From the NCBI RefSeq assembly GCF_000423185.1, contig NZ_AUHM01000021.1, positions 1 to 64,000 of the forward strand: DNA of 64,000 nt. Reading direction: 5' to 3'. Made by a program: the position numbers and the translations under genes. Shown here piece by piece: positions 1 through 9,091 of the stretch. The DNA is from Inquilinus limosus DSM 16000. GTDB taxonomy: Bacteria > Pseudomonadota > Alphaproteobacteria > DSM-16000 > Inquilinaceae. Position 1 is the first letter of the stretch. Each line of letters starts with the position of its first letter. The notes beneath the pieces were generated by a model. It was not told where the DNA came from. It made no database searches and saw only the letters and a program-made list of their open reading frames with translations.

Positions 1-300
1 AGCGGCTGGACCGGACGCCGGACGCCATGCGCGTCCGCCGACAGACGGCCGAGCACCCGTTCGGCACCCTCAAAGCCTGGATGGGCGCCACCCATTTCCT
101 GACCCGAGGATTACAGCGGGTCAGCACCGAGATGAGCCTCCAGGTCCTCGCCTACAACTTCAAGCGCGTGATCTCGATCCTCGGCGTCGGCGGCCTGCTC
201 CAGGCGATCCGGGCCTGATATCCGATCTGCCCAATCTGCTTTGCCGGTAGCACGCCGACACCCCCACCTGCCCTCACCAAACACGCGTTTCCACACAGCC
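1..300 (+). mobile_element. Right end of an insertion sequence (partial)
   Basis: The window opens inside a transposase gene. After its stop at 218 there are about 80 non-coding bases, and at about 301-304 the sequence switches abruptly to the middle of an MFS transporter frame. That junction is the inferred right end of the element. The left end, the terminal repeat partner and the target duplication lie outside the window, so the family is only inferred (IS1182-like) from the transposase C-terminus. Confidence 0.7.
3..218 (+). CDS. Transposase, C-terminal fragment (5' end outside window)
   Basis: The frame is open from the first complete codon of the window to a TGA at 216-218. About 70 residues are visible, containing TAEHPFGTLK, WMGATHFLTRGL and EMSLQVLAYNFKRV, which are typical of the C-terminal part of IS1182/IS5-group DDE transposases that follow the catalytic glutamate with a YR..VEH-type helix. 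The DDE core itself is not in the window. Whether the element is intact cannot be judged from this side. Confidence 0.75.
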   Translation, partial: RLDRTPDAMRVRRQTAEHPFGTLKAWMGATHFLTRGLQRVSTEMSLQVLAYNFKRVISILGVGGLLQAIRA

Positions 301-301
301 T

Positions 302-1126
302 CGGTCGTTCCAGTACGTCACGCTGATCGGCGGCCAGCTGCTGGCGACGCTGGTCGTGGTGATGCTGGAGCTGAGCCTGTCCGAGGGCGAGATCCGGGCC
401 TGGGGCTGGCGGATTCCCTTCGTGATCGGCGCCGCGGCGGCCGTCATCGCCTTCTATCTGCGCCGGTCGCTGGTCGAGACCAGCAGCGAGGATGTCCGCA
501 GATCCCAGGATGCGGGCACGATCCGCGCCCTGTTCCAGCATCCGCGGGCCTTCCTGACCGTGCTGGGCTTCACCGCCGGCGGGTCGCTGATCTTCTACAC
601 CTACACCACCTACATGCAGAAATACCTGGTCAACACCGCCCATCTGGACACGAGGACGGTGAGCCTGGTGATGGCCGCGGTGCTGTTCGTCTACATGGTG
701 GCCCAGCCGGTCTTCGGCGCCCTGTCCGACCGCATCGGCCGGCGCAGCAACATGCTGATCTTCGGCGCGCTGACGACGCTGACCACGGTGCCGCTGCTGC
801 GCGCCATCGGCACGGTGGCGAGCCCGGTCGCGGCCTTCGGGCTGATCCTGTGCGGCCTGGCCGCGGTCAGCTTCTACACCTCGATCAGCGGGCTGGTGAA
901 GGCCGAGCTGTTCCCGATGGGCGTGCGCGCCCTGGGCGTCGGCCTGTCCTACGCTATCGCCAACGCCGCCTTCGGCGGCAGCGCCGAATATGTGGCACTG
1001 TGGCTGAAGGATATCGGCGTCGAGGGCTGGTTCGCCTGGTACGTCACCGGTCTCTGCGCCATCGCCTTCGTCGTCGCCATCCTGATGCCCGACAATCGCC
1101 GCGAGAGCCTGATCGAGGACCAATGA
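302..1126 (+). pseudogene. MFS transporter (metabolite:H+ symporter type), 5'-truncated by the IS
   Basis: The frame reads directly out of the IS junction as [15 protein letters not shown], which in intact MHS-type permeases (KgtP/ProP-like, about 430 residues) lies roughly 150 residues from the N-terminus. The remaining 274 codons carry the WRIPFVIGA motif, the central loop, the second-half motif DRIGRRSNM, a conserved [17 protein letters not shown] and about seven membrane helices. No start codon or ribosome site is present before 356. The first four or five helices are missing, so the protein is almost certainly non-functional. The intact gene was probably the first cistron before the ABC transporter downstream. 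Confidence 0.8.
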
Positions 1127-1132
1127 TCCACC

Positions 1133-1156
1133 GGCCGGCGGGAAAACCCGCCGGCC
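1133..1156 (+). other. Perfect hairpin between MFS remnant and ABC operon
   Basis: A 10-bp perfect inverted repeat, GGCCGGCGGG / CCCGCCGGCC, is closed by an AAAA loop just after the MFS stop and 25 bp before the next start codon. There is no U-tract after it, so it is more likely an mRNA-stabilising or weak attenuating stem than a classic terminator. Confidence 0.45.
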
Positions 1157-1180
1157 CTCGAGAAACGGGGAGGAACGAAG

Positions 1181-2350
1181 ATGCATCGACGCCACGTCAC
1201 CGCTGCGGCGCTGGCCGCAGCCTTGCTGGCGGCCCTGCCGGCCGCGGCGCAGGACACGGTCAGGATCGGCCTGATCCTGCCGATGACCGGCCCCTCCGCC
1301 TCCACCGGGCGGGAGATCGAGGCCGCGGCGCGCCTCTACATGCAGCAGAACGGCAGCCAGGTCGCCGGCAAGACGGTCGAGCTGATCGTTAAGGACGACA
1401 CCGGCACCGCCGACGTCACCAAGCGCCTGGCGCAGGAGCTGGTGGTGAAGGAGAAGGTGTCGGTGCTGGCCGGCTTCGGCCTGACTCCGCTGGCCGCGGC
1501 GGCGGCGCCGATCGCCACCCAGGCCAAGGTGCCGCAGGTGATCATGGCCGCCGCCACCGCCGTCACCACCGAGGCCTCGCCCTTCATCGTCCGCACCAGC
1601 TTCACCCTGCCGCAGGTCACCGTGCCGCTGGCGGATTGGGCCGCCCAGAACGGCATCAGGACCGTGGTCTCGCTGGTCACCGACTACGCCCCCGGCCTGG
1701 ACGCGCAGAAGGCCTTCGCCGAGCGCTTCGGCAAGGCCGGCGGCCGGGTGGTGGAGCAGCTGCAGGTGCCGCTGCGGAACCCGGATTTCGCGCCCTTCCT
1801 GCAGCGCGTCGCCGACGCCAAGCCGGACGCGCTGTTCGTCTTCGTGCCCTCGGGCCAGGGCGCCATCTTCATGAAGCAGTTCGTCGAGCGCGGGCTGGAC
1901 AAGTCCGGCATCCGCCTGATCGCGACGGGCGACGTCACCGATGACGAGCTCTTGGACAAGATCGGCGACGTGGCGCTGGGCACCATCACCACCCATCACT
2001 ACTCCGCCGCCCATGACAGCCCGGAGAACAAGGCCTTCGTCCAGGCCTTCCTGGCCGCCAGCGGCGGGATGCGGCCGAACTTCATGGCGGTCGGCGGCTA
2101 TGACGGCATGCACCTGATCTACGAGGCGTTGAAGAAGACCGGCGGGTCGACCGACGGCCAGGCCCTGGTCGACGCCATGAAGGGCATGAGCTGGACCAGC
2201 GTCCGTGGTCCGGTCACGATCGATCCGGAGACCCGCGACATCATCCAGAACGTGTATGTCCGGAAAGTCGAGAAGCGGGACGGCGCGCTCTGGAACGTCG
2301 AGTTCGCGACCATCGAGGCGGTGAAGGACCCGGTCAAGGCGGCGAAGTAG
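1181..2350 (+). CDS. ABC transporter periplasmic substrate-binding protein, LivK type
   Basis: The 389-residue protein starts at ATG 1181 behind a good GGGGAGG site. Residues 1-23 form a signal peptide (basic MHRRH, alanine-leucine core, cleavage after AAA). The mature part begins DTVRIGLILPMTGPSAS, the hallmark of type I periplasmic binding proteins of the branched-chain amino acid/amide (HAAT) class. Further family marks are KDDTGTADVTKRLAQEL and YDGMHLIYEALKKTGG near the C-terminus. It is first in a tight run with two permeases and two ATPases. The ligand cannot be read from sequence; amino acids, amides or aromatic acids are all possible. Confidence 0.9.
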   Translation: MHRRHVTAAALAAALLAALPAAAQDTVRIGLILPMTGPSASTGREIEAAARLYMQQNGSQVAGKTVELIVKDDTGTADVTKRLAQELVVKEKVSVLAGFGLTPLAAAAAPIATQAKVPQVIMAAATAVTTEASPFIVRTSFTLPQVTVPLADWAAQNGIRTVVSLVTDYAPGLDAQKAFAERFGKAGGRVVEQLQVPLRNPDFAPFLQRVADAKPDALFVFVPSGQGAIFMKQFVERGLDKSGIRLIATGDVTDDELLDKIGDVALGTITTHHYSAAHDSPENKAFVQAFLAASGGMRPNFMAVGGYDGMHLIYEALKKTGGSTDGQALVDAMKGMSWTSVRGPVTIDPETRDIIQNVYVRKVEKRDGALWNVEFATIEAVKDPVKAAK

Positions 2351-2354
2351 CGCC

Positions 2355-3215
2355 ATGGGGACGATCCTGTTCGACGGCATCGCCTACGGCATGCTGCTGT
2401 TCGTGCTGGCCTGCGGCCTGTCGGTGACGCTGGGGCTGATGAATTTCATCAACCTGGCGCACGGCGCCTTCGCCATGCTCGGCGGCTATGTCACCGCGAT
2501 CCTGATGAACCGCTGGCAGGTGCCGTTCTTCCTGTGCCTGCCCGCCGCCTTCGCGATCGCGGCCCTGGCCGGGCTGGTGCTGGAGCGGACGCTGTACCGC
2601 CCGCTCTACCGCCGCAGCCACCTGGACCAGGTGCTGTTCTCGATCGGGATCGTCTTCATGGCGGTGGCCGCCGCCGACTACCTGATGGGGTCGGAGCAGC
2701 AGATCATCCGGCTGCCCGACTATCTTCGCGGCCGGGTCGAGGTTCTGGGCGTCGGCATCGGCATCTACCGCGCCCTGATCATCGCGGTCTGCGGCGTGCT
2801 GGTGCTGGCGCTGCAATGGGTGCTGGCCCGCACCCGCTTCGGCAGCCGGCTGCGCGCCGCGGTCGACGACCCGCGCGCCGCCCGCGGCCTGGGCATCCGG
2901 GTCGACACCGTCTTCGCCGTCACCTTCGCCGCCGGCAGCGGCCTCGCCGGGCTGGGCGGCGCGCTGGGGGCCGAGATCCTGGGCGTCGACCCGACCTTCC
3001 CGCTGAAATACATGATCTACTTCCTGATCGTGGTGACCGTCGGCGGCACCTCCAGCCTGACCGGACCGTTCCTGGCGGCGCTGCTGCTCGGCATCGCCGA
3101 CGTCGCCGGCAAATACTACGTCCCCGCCTTCGGATCCTTCGTCATCTACACGGTGATGATCGTGGTGCTGATCCTGCGGCCGCAGGGGCTGTTCGCCCGC
3201 GGAGGGACCAGGTGA
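2355..3215 (+). CDS. livH: Branched-chain amino acid-type ABC permease, LivH family
   Basis: This 286-residue inner-membrane protein has about eight hydrophobic helices. The N-terminal GLMNFINLAHGAFAMLGGY and the central GLGIRVDTVFAVTF loop followed by GLAGLGGALGAE match LivH permeases of the HAAT family. Its ATG lies 4 bp after the substrate-binding protein stop, and its stop overlaps the GTG start of the next gene. It forms the translocation channel with LivM. The gene symbol gives the family, not a proven substrate. Confidence 0.9.
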   Translation: MGTILFDGIAYGMLLFVLACGLSVTLGLMNFINLAHGAFAMLGGYVTAILMNRWQVPFFLCLPAAFAIAALAGLVLERTLYRPLYRRSHLDQVLFSIGIVFMAVAAADYLMGSEQQIIRLPDYLRGRVEVLGVGIGIYRALIIAVCGVLVLALQWVLARTRFGSRLRAAVDDPRAARGLGIRVDTVFAVTFAAGSGLAGLGGALGAEILGVDPTFPLKYMIYFLIVVTVGGTSSLTGPFLAALLLGIADVAGKYYVPAFGSFVIYTVMIVVLILRPQGLFARGGTR

Positions 3216-4222
3216 CCGCCGCCCCGCTCTCCTCAGAGGCGGCGCAGATCCGCCCGGCAGCATCGCGCGCCCGCTGGCGGCTGCCGGAGCTGCTGTTCTG
3301 GCTGGCGGCCCTGGCCGCGCTGTTCCTGCTGCCGGACCAGCACCTGATCCTGAACGAGATCGCGATCCTGGCGCTGTTCGCCCTCTCGCTCGACCTGATC
3401 CTCGGCTATGCCGGCATCGTCTCGCTCGGCCACGCCGCCTTCCTCGGCCTCGGCGCCTATGTCGCCGGCCTCCTGACCATCCATGTCGACGGCGAGCCCG
3501 TGCTCGGCCTCATCGCCGCCGCGGCGGCGGGCGCCGCGCTGGGTTTCGCCACCGGCTTCCTGGTGCTGCGCGGCTCCGACCTCACCCGCCTCATGGTCAC
3601 GCTCGGCGTCTCGCTGCTGCTGTTCGAGATCGCCAACCAGGCGGCCGGGCTGACCGGCGGGGCCGACGGGCTGAACGGCATGCTGGTCGGCCCGATCCTC
3701 GGCCTGTTCGAGTTCGACCTGTTCGGCACCACCGCCTATGCCTACAGCCTGGCGATGCTGTTCGTGCTGTTCCTCTTCGCCCGGCGCCTGGTGCATTCGC
3801 CCTTCGGCCTATCGCTCAAGGCGATCCGCGACAACCGGCTGCGCGCCGCCGCGGTCGGGGTGCCGGTGGCGCGGCGGCTGATCGGCATCTACACGCTGTC
3901 GGCTGCCTATGCCGCCGTTGCCGGCGCGCTGCTGGCGCAGACCACGCAGTTCGTCTCGCTCGACGTGTTCGACTTCCACCGCTCGGCCGATGTGCTGCTG
4001 GTGCTGGTGATCGGCGGCGCCGGCTATCTCTACGGCGGGCCGATCGGCGCCGTGCTGTTCCGCTTCCTGCAGGACTGGATCGCCGGCATCACGCCGCAAT
4101 ACTGGTCCTTCTGGCTCGGCGCCTTCCTGGTGCTGCTGGTTCTGGTCGGGCGCGACCGGCTGGTTCAGGGCCTGCGCCGGCCCTTCGCCTTCCTCCTCTC
4201 CCGCATCGGAGCCGGGCGATGA
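3212..4222 (+). CDS. livM: Branched-chain amino acid-type ABC permease, LivM family
   Basis: The 336-residue protein starts at GTG 3212, overlapping the livH stop by four bases (GTGA). The same frame is open much further upstream inside livH, but translational coupling and protein homology put the start here. After about 25 polar residues there are nine or ten helices. The motif GYAGIVSLGHAAFLGLGAY and the EAA-like loop SLKAIRDNRLRAAAVGV are diagnostic of LivM. Its 3' end overlaps the LivG start. Confidence 0.9.
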   Translation: MTAAPLSSEAAQIRPAASRARWRLPELLFWLAALAALFLLPDQHLILNEIAILALFALSLDLILGYAGIVSLGHAAFLGLGAYVAGLLTIHVDGEPVLGLIAAAAAGAALGFATGFLVLRGSDLTRLMVTLGVSLLLFEIANQAAGLTGGADGLNGMLVGPILGLFEFDLFGTTAYAYSLAMLFVLFLFARRLVHSPFGLSLKAIRDNRLRAAAVGVPVARRLIGIYTLSAAYAAVAGALLAQTTQFVSLDVFDFHRSADVLLVLVIGGAGYLYGGPIGAVLFRFLQDWIAGITPQYWSFWLGAFLVLLVLVGRDRLVQGLRRPFAFLLSRIGAGR

Positions 4223-4963
4223 CCGCGGCGCTTGAGACCATCGGCCTCGTGAAGCGCTTCGGCGGCCTGGTCGCCACCAGCGACGTGTCGCTGCGGCTCG
4301 AGGTCGGGGCGCGGCACGCGCTGATCGGCCCGAACGGCGCCGGCAAGACCACCTTCGTCAACCTGCTGACCGGCGTGCTGGCGCCGAGCGGCGGCCGCGT
4401 GCTGCTGGGCGGCGAGGACATTACCGGCCTGAAGCCGCATCTCCGCGTCCGGCGCGGCTTGGCGCGCACCTTTCAGATCAACCAGCTGTTCCCGGAGATC
4501 ACGCCGCTCGACACCATCGGCCTCGCCGTCGCGGAACGCATGGGGCGCGGCGGCGACTGGTGGCGCGTGGCCGGCGGCAAGGCCGAGGTGATGGACGAGA
4601 TCCTGGCCGTCGCCGAGCGCTTCCGCCTGACCGACGTGCTGCAGGCGCGCACCGCCACCCTGCCCTACGGCAAGCAGCGCCTCTTGGAGATCGCCACCGC
4701 CTTTGCCTGCCGGCCCCGCGTCCTGCTGCTGGACGAGCCGGCGGCCGGCGTGCCGGAGGCGGAGCGGCACGAGCTGCTGGCCACCATCGCCGAGCTGCCG
4801 CCGGATGTCTCGGTGCTGCTGATCGAGCACGACATGGACCTGGTGTTCAGCTTCGCCGACCGGATCTCGGTGCTGGTCAACGGCGCCCTCCTGACCGAAG
4901 GCCCGCCGGACGCCATCGCCACCGACCCGCAGGTCCGCGCCGTTTATCTGGGGGAGCCGGTGG

Positions 4964-4971
<8 letters not shown>
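4219..4971 (+). CDS. livG: ABC transporter ATP-binding protein, LivG family
   Basis: This 250-residue ATPase has Walker A GPNGAGKTT at residues 37-45, Q-loop FQINQLFPE, the LivG-type variant signature LPYGKQRLLEIA in place of LSGGQ, Walker B LLLDEPAAG and the switch histidine in LLIEHDMDLVF. The C-terminal segment ending AVYLGEPV is typical of LivG. It overlaps livM by four bases and livF by eight, so the subunits are translationally coupled. It energises the permease pair together with LivF. Confidence 0.92.
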
Positions 4972-5692
<721 letters not shown>

Positions 5693-5702
5693 CATCTCTC
5701 TT

Positions 5703-5803
5703 CATTGTCATTGCCGGGCTTGACCCGGCAATCCAGGGGCCACGGAGATCCGCTCTGGCGGTCCCTGGATCCTCGGGTCAAGCCCGAGGATGACAGTTCA
5801 AGA
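5703..5803. repeat. Family-1 dispersed palindrome, copy 1
   Basis: Outer arms GTCATTGCCGGGCTTGACCC and, on the other side, GGGTCAAGCCCGAGGATGAC bracket a second inverted pair ATCCAGG/CCTGGAT. Related copies lie at about 6955, 10502 and 59872. The copy fills the gap between livF and the MetE-like gene and would fold into a strong stem in mRNA. Function is unknown; it may act as a transcript-processing or termination element. Confidence 0.85.
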
Positions 5804-5830
5804 AAACTGCCATCTGAGGAGGAGCATTTC

Positions 5831-6931
5831 ATGCCGCGCCAGACCCCGCCGTTCCGCGCCGACATGGTCGGCAGCCTGCTGCGCACCGCCCCCCTGAAGG
5901 CCGCGCGCGCCCAGCACGAGCAGGGGGCGATCTCTGCCGGCGAGCTGCGCGCGGTCGAGGATGAGGAGATCCGGAAGATCGTCCGCCGGCAGGAGGAGAT
6001 CGGTCTGCAGGCCGTCACCGACGGCGAGTTCCGCCGCGCCTTCTGGCACTACGACTTCCTCGAGCATCTCGACGGCGTCGAAGGCTTCTGGATGGACCAT
6101 GGCGTGCAGTTCCAGGGTGCGCAGTTGAAGCCCAAGGGCATCCGGGTCACCGGCAGGCTGGGCTTCACCGATCATCCGATGCTGGAGCATTTCCGCTTCC
6201 TGAAGGCGAACACCAGCCGGGTGCCGAAGATGACGATCCCGTCGCCCAGCATGCTGCACTATCGCGGCGGCCGGCAGATGATCGACGCCACGGTCTATCC
6301 CGAGATGGAGGAATTCTACGCCGATCTCGGCCGGGCCTATGCCGGCGCGGTCGCCGCCTTCGCGGCCGAGGGCTGCCGCTACCTGCAGCTCGACGATGTC
6401 AGCTTCGCCTATCTCTGCGACCCGGAGCAGCGGCGGATGCTGGCCGAGCGCGGCGACGACCCGGTGAAGCAGCCGGAGATCTATGCCGGCATGCTGAACG
6501 CCGCCATCGCCGGGCGGCCGAAGGATATGACCATCACCATGCATCTCTGCCGCGGCAATTTCCGCTCCACCTTCATCGCCTCGGGCGGCTACGAGCCGGT
6601 GGCGGAGCGGCTGTTCAACGAGATCGGCGCCGACGGCTATTTCATGGAATGGGACACCGAGCGCGCCGGCGGGTTCGAGCCGCTGCGCTTCCTGCCCAAG
6701 GGCAAGACCGTGGTGCTGGGCCTCGTCACCTCCAAGACCGGCACACTGGAGAAGAAGGACGACATCAAGCGCCGGATCGACGAGGCGGCGAAATTCGTCG
6801 ATCTCGACCAGCTCTGCCTCAGCCCGCAATGCGGCTTCGCCAGCACCGAGGAAGGCAACGTCCTGGCCGAGGACGAGCAATGGGCGAAGCTGGCGATGAT
6901 CGTGGAGATCGCAAGGGAGGTTTGGGGGTAA
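5831..6931 (+). CDS. Cobalamin-independent methionine synthase-like protein (MetE C-terminal domain only)
   Basis: The 366-residue protein starts at ATG 5831 behind GAGGAGG. It corresponds to the catalytic C-terminal barrel of MetE (full MetE is about 750 residues). The predicted zinc ligands are visible: the His and Cys of ITMHLCRGN, a Glu in MEWDTE and a Cys in SPQCGFAS. The N-terminal motif DMVGSLLR and the DGEFRR segment match stand-alone MetE-II-type proteins. These are often misnamed methionine synthase; the methyl donor and acceptor are unknown. Its place after the ABC genes suggests it acts on the imported compound or its product. Confidence 0.8.
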   Translation: MPRQTPPFRADMVGSLLRTAPLKAARAQHEQGAISAGELRAVEDEEIRKIVRRQEEIGLQAVTDGEFRRAFWHYDFLEHLDGVEGFWMDHGVQFQGAQLKPKGIRVTGRLGFTDHPMLEHFRFLKANTSRVPKMTIPSPSMLHYRGGRQMIDATVYPEMEEFYADLGRAYAGAVAAFAAEGCRYLQLDDVSFAYLCDPEQRRMLAERGDDPVKQPEIYAGMLNAAIAGRPKDMTITMHLCRGNFRSTFIASGGYEPVAERLFNEIGADGYFMEWDTERAGGFEPLRFLPKGKTVVLGLVTSKTGTLEKKDDIKRRIDEAAKFVDLDQLCLSPQCGFASTEEGNVLAEDEQWAKLAMIVEIAREVWG

Positions 6932-6952
6932 GTCCCTGCCTCCGCTCCCCCT

Positions 6953-7036
6953 TGTTGTCATGCCCGGGCTTGACCCGGGCATCCAGAGAGTGTCGACACC
7001 TTCTGGATTGCCGGGTCAAGCCCGGCAATGACAGAA
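6953..7036. repeat. Family-1 dispersed palindrome, copy 2
   Basis: This contains TTGTCATGCCCGGGCTTGAC, an internal ATCCAGA/TCTGGAT pair and a closing GGGTCAAGCCCGGCAATGAC. It lies between the MetE-like gene and the SDR gene. Confidence 0.85.
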
Positions 7037-7089
7037 AGGGGAATACGGCGGCCAAGAGCATTAACCAAGCCATTCCTTCCAAAACCCTC

Positions 7090-7118
7090 TTGACCTGAAC
7101 CGCACTTGAACTTGTACC
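7090..7118 (+). promoter_or_regulatory. Possible promoter with internal imperfect dyad upstream of the SDR gene
   Basis: TTGACC at 7090-7095 is followed by CTGAAC..CACTTGAACTTGTAC, giving a -35-like hexamer and a partly symmetric spacer, in a locally less GC-rich stretch. The arrangement is reminiscent of MerR-class promoters, but the -10 region (TGTACC) is weak and no MerR gene is nearby. This is a tentative call. Confidence 0.25.
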
Positions 7119-7150
7119 GATGGAGGCTCCCGACGAGAGGAGCATCCATC

Positions 7151-7876
7151 ATGCCTATCGACACCGATCTGCGGCGGCTGCGCGTGGCGGTCACCGGCGG
7201 CACCTCCGGCCTCGGGCTGGCGCTGGTTCGGCTCTTGACCGCGATGGGCGCGCGGGTCGCCTTCGTCGCCCGCGGCGCCGAGGCCGTGGGCCGCACCGCG
7301 CGGGAGACCGGCGCCCAGGGCATCGTCGGCGACGTCGGGCGCAAGGAGGACGTCCATCCGATCGCGCTGCAGGTCACGGCCGGGCTGGGCGGGCTCGACG
7401 TGCTGATCAACAACGCCTCCAGCCTCGGCCCGGTCCCGCTCGCGCTCCTGGCCGACACCGAATGCGAGGACCTGGAACAGGCGCTGGCGGTCAACCTGGT
7501 CGGCCCGTTCCGGCTGACCAAGGCCCTGCTCGGCGCCCTCGCCGCCTCCGCCCGCGAGGGGCGCGGCGCGGTGGTGATCAACATCTCCAGCGACGCCGCG
7601 GTCAACGCCTATGCCGGCTGGGGCACCTACGGCGCCAGCAAGGCGGCGCTGCGCCATCTGACCGCGATCTGGGCCGAGGAGGCCAAGGCCGAGGGCGTGC
7701 GCTTCCTGTCGATCGATCCCGGCGACATGGACACGCCGCTGCACACGCTCGCCGTTCCGGATGCCGACCCATCGACCCTGAAAATGCCCGAGGCGTCCGC
7801 CGCCGAGATCGTGCAGGCCGTGCTGGCCGCCCTGCCGCAGCGTGCCTCCGAGCAGCGGGTCGGAGGGGCCGCATGA
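7151..7876 (+). CDS. Short-chain dehydrogenase/reductase (SDR)
   Basis: The 241-residue protein starts at ATG 7151 behind GAGAGGAGC. The N-terminal TGGTSGLGLAL is the Rossmann glycine motif, and NNAS follows at about residue 92. The catalytic Ser is in INISSDAA and the catalytic pair in YGASKAA (YxxxK). The C-terminal half keeps SIDPGDMDTPLH, a typical SDR PG motif. It is probably a cytoplasmic NAD(P)-dependent oxidoreductase of unknown substrate. Its stop overlaps the start of the QueA-like gene by four bases (ATGA), so the two are translationally coupled. Confidence 0.85.
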   Translation: MPIDTDLRRLRVAVTGGTSGLGLALVRLLTAMGARVAFVARGAEAVGRTARETGAQGIVGDVGRKEDVHPIALQVTAGLGGLDVLINNASSLGPVPLALLADTECEDLEQALAVNLVGPFRLTKALLGALAASAREGRGAVVINISSDAAVNAYAGWGTYGASKAALRHLTAIWAEEAKAEGVRFLSIDPGDMDTPLHTLAVPDADPSTLKMPEASAAEIVQAVLAALPQRASEQRVGGAA

Positions 7877-8934
7877 TCGCCGCCGACCGACCCGACCGTC
7901 CCGCCGCCCGGCTCTGCGCCATCGACGCCGAAGGCCGAGTGCGGCATCTGCCCCGCGCGACCCTGGCGACGCTGCTGGCCGCCGGCGACCTGGTCGTCGC
8001 CAACGACGCCGCGACCCTGCCGGCGAGCCTCCATGGATTGCACGCCGCCACCGGTAGGCCGATCGAGATCCGGCTGGCCGGCTGGGTCGCGCCCGGCGAC
8101 CCGACCCGCTTCGCCGCCATCGCCTTCGGTGGCGGCGACCACCGCATCCGCACCGAGGACCGGCCGGCGCCGCCGCCGCTCGCGGCCGGCGACCATCTCT
8201 CGCTCGGCCCGCTGAACGCCGTGGTCGAGCGCCGCCTCGGCCATCCGCGGCTGGTCCGGCTGCGCTTCCTCGGCCGCCGCGAGCAGGTCCTGGCCGGGCT
8301 GGCCCGGCACGGACGGCCGATCCAGTACGCGCATGTGCCGGAGCCGCTGGCGCTGTGGGACGTCTGGACCCGCATCGCCGCCGACCCGGTGGCGTTCGAG
8401 CCGCCCTCGGCCGGCTTCGCGCTGGACTGGGCGCTGCTCGCCGCCTGGCGCCGGAACGGCGTCGGCTTCGCCACGCTGACCCATGCCGCCGGCGTCTCAT
8501 CGACCGGCGACCCGGCGCTCGACCGCCGCCTGCCCTTCGACGAGCCCTATCGGATCCCGGGGCAGACCGCCGCCGCGATCGCCTGGACGAAAGCTAGAGG
8601 CGGCCGCGTCGTCGCCATCGGCACCACCGTGGTCCGCGCCCTCGAAGCCGCGGCCGAGGCCGACGGCACGGTCCGGGCCGGCGACGGCGTCGCGACCAAC
8701 CGCATCGGGCCCGGAACCCGGCCGCGCGTGGTCGATGCCCTCCTCACCGGGATGCACCAGCCGGGCGAGAGCCATTTCGAGCTGCTGCGCGCCTTCGCCC
8801 CGGACGAGGTGCTGGATCGGCTGCCGGCCGCCCTCGCCGCGGAGGGGTATCGCGGCCATGAGTTCGGCGATGTGATGCTGCTGGAGCGGCAGGCCCGCGC
8901 CGCGGGATCGATCGCGGCCGCCTGCGTGGCCTGA
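7873..8934 (+). CDS. QueA-like S-adenosylmethionine:tRNA ribosyltransferase-isomerase paralogue
   Basis: The 353-residue protein starts at ATG 7873, overlapping the SDR stop. Canonical QueA transfers and isomerises the ribosyl group of SAM onto 7-aminomethyl-7-deazaguanine in tRNA. Visible family marks are GDLVVANDAATLPASL, a HAAGVSSTGD segment (QueA HVGAGTF), TAAAIAWTKARGGRVVAIGTTVVRALE split over two helices, and VDALLTGMHQPGES. The usual N-terminal LP..LIA.P region and several otherwise conserved loop residues differ. Together with the pairing to an SDR this suggests a divergent paralogue rather than the housekeeping enzyme. Confidence 0.7.
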   Translation: MIAADRPDRPAARLCAIDAEGRVRHLPRATLATLLAAGDLVVANDAATLPASLHGLHAATGRPIEIRLAGWVAPGDPTRFAAIAFGGGDHRIRTEDRPAPPPLAAGDHLSLGPLNAVVERRLGHPRLVRLRFLGRREQVLAGLARHGRPIQYAHVPEPLALWDVWTRIAADPVAFEPPSAGFALDWALLAAWRRNGVGFATLTHAAGVSSTGDPALDRRLPFDEPYRIPGQTAAAIAWTKARGGRVVAIGTTVVRALEAAAEADGTVRAGDGVATNRIGPGTRPRVVDALLTGMHQPGESHFELLRAFAPDEVLDRLPAALAAEGYRGHEFGDVMLLERQARAAGSIAAACVA

Positions 8935-8947
8935 ACGGCCGGCTCTC

Positions 8948-9074
8948 CCCCTCACCCTCCCGTCGCCTTCGGCGTCGGCCCCTCCCTCTCCCCGAGGAGA
9001 GGGGAATATGAGCCGGGCCTCCACACCTCTCCTTGGGGAGAGGTCGAAATCGCGAAGCGATTTCGGGTGAGGGG
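8948..9074. repeat. Family-3 palindrome, intergenic copy
   Basis: This begins CCCCTCACCCTCCCGTCG and ends GATTTCGGGTGAGGGG, with an inner pair CCCTCTCCCCGAGGAGAGGG. It lies between the convergent QueA-like and E2 genes. The second copy of this family is inside paaD at 19001-19130. Confidence 0.85.
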
Positions 9075-9091
9075 CGGCGCAGGTCGCGCCG

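Noticed and set aside
152-2380. Long minus-strand open frame of over 700 codons antisense to the ABC binding protein
   Set aside because: Product is low-complexity (Gly, Arg, His, Gln, Asp rich) with no domain; typical of high-GC antisense frames.
2534-4222. Apparent N-terminal extension of LivM of over 200 residues
   Set aside because: The extension is out-of-frame livH; a GTGA overlap at 3212 gives the normal LivM start.
8948-9074. Considered as a tRNA or small RNA gene because of strong secondary structure
   Set aside because: No cloverleaf, anticodon or CCA pattern; it matches the repeat inside paaD.
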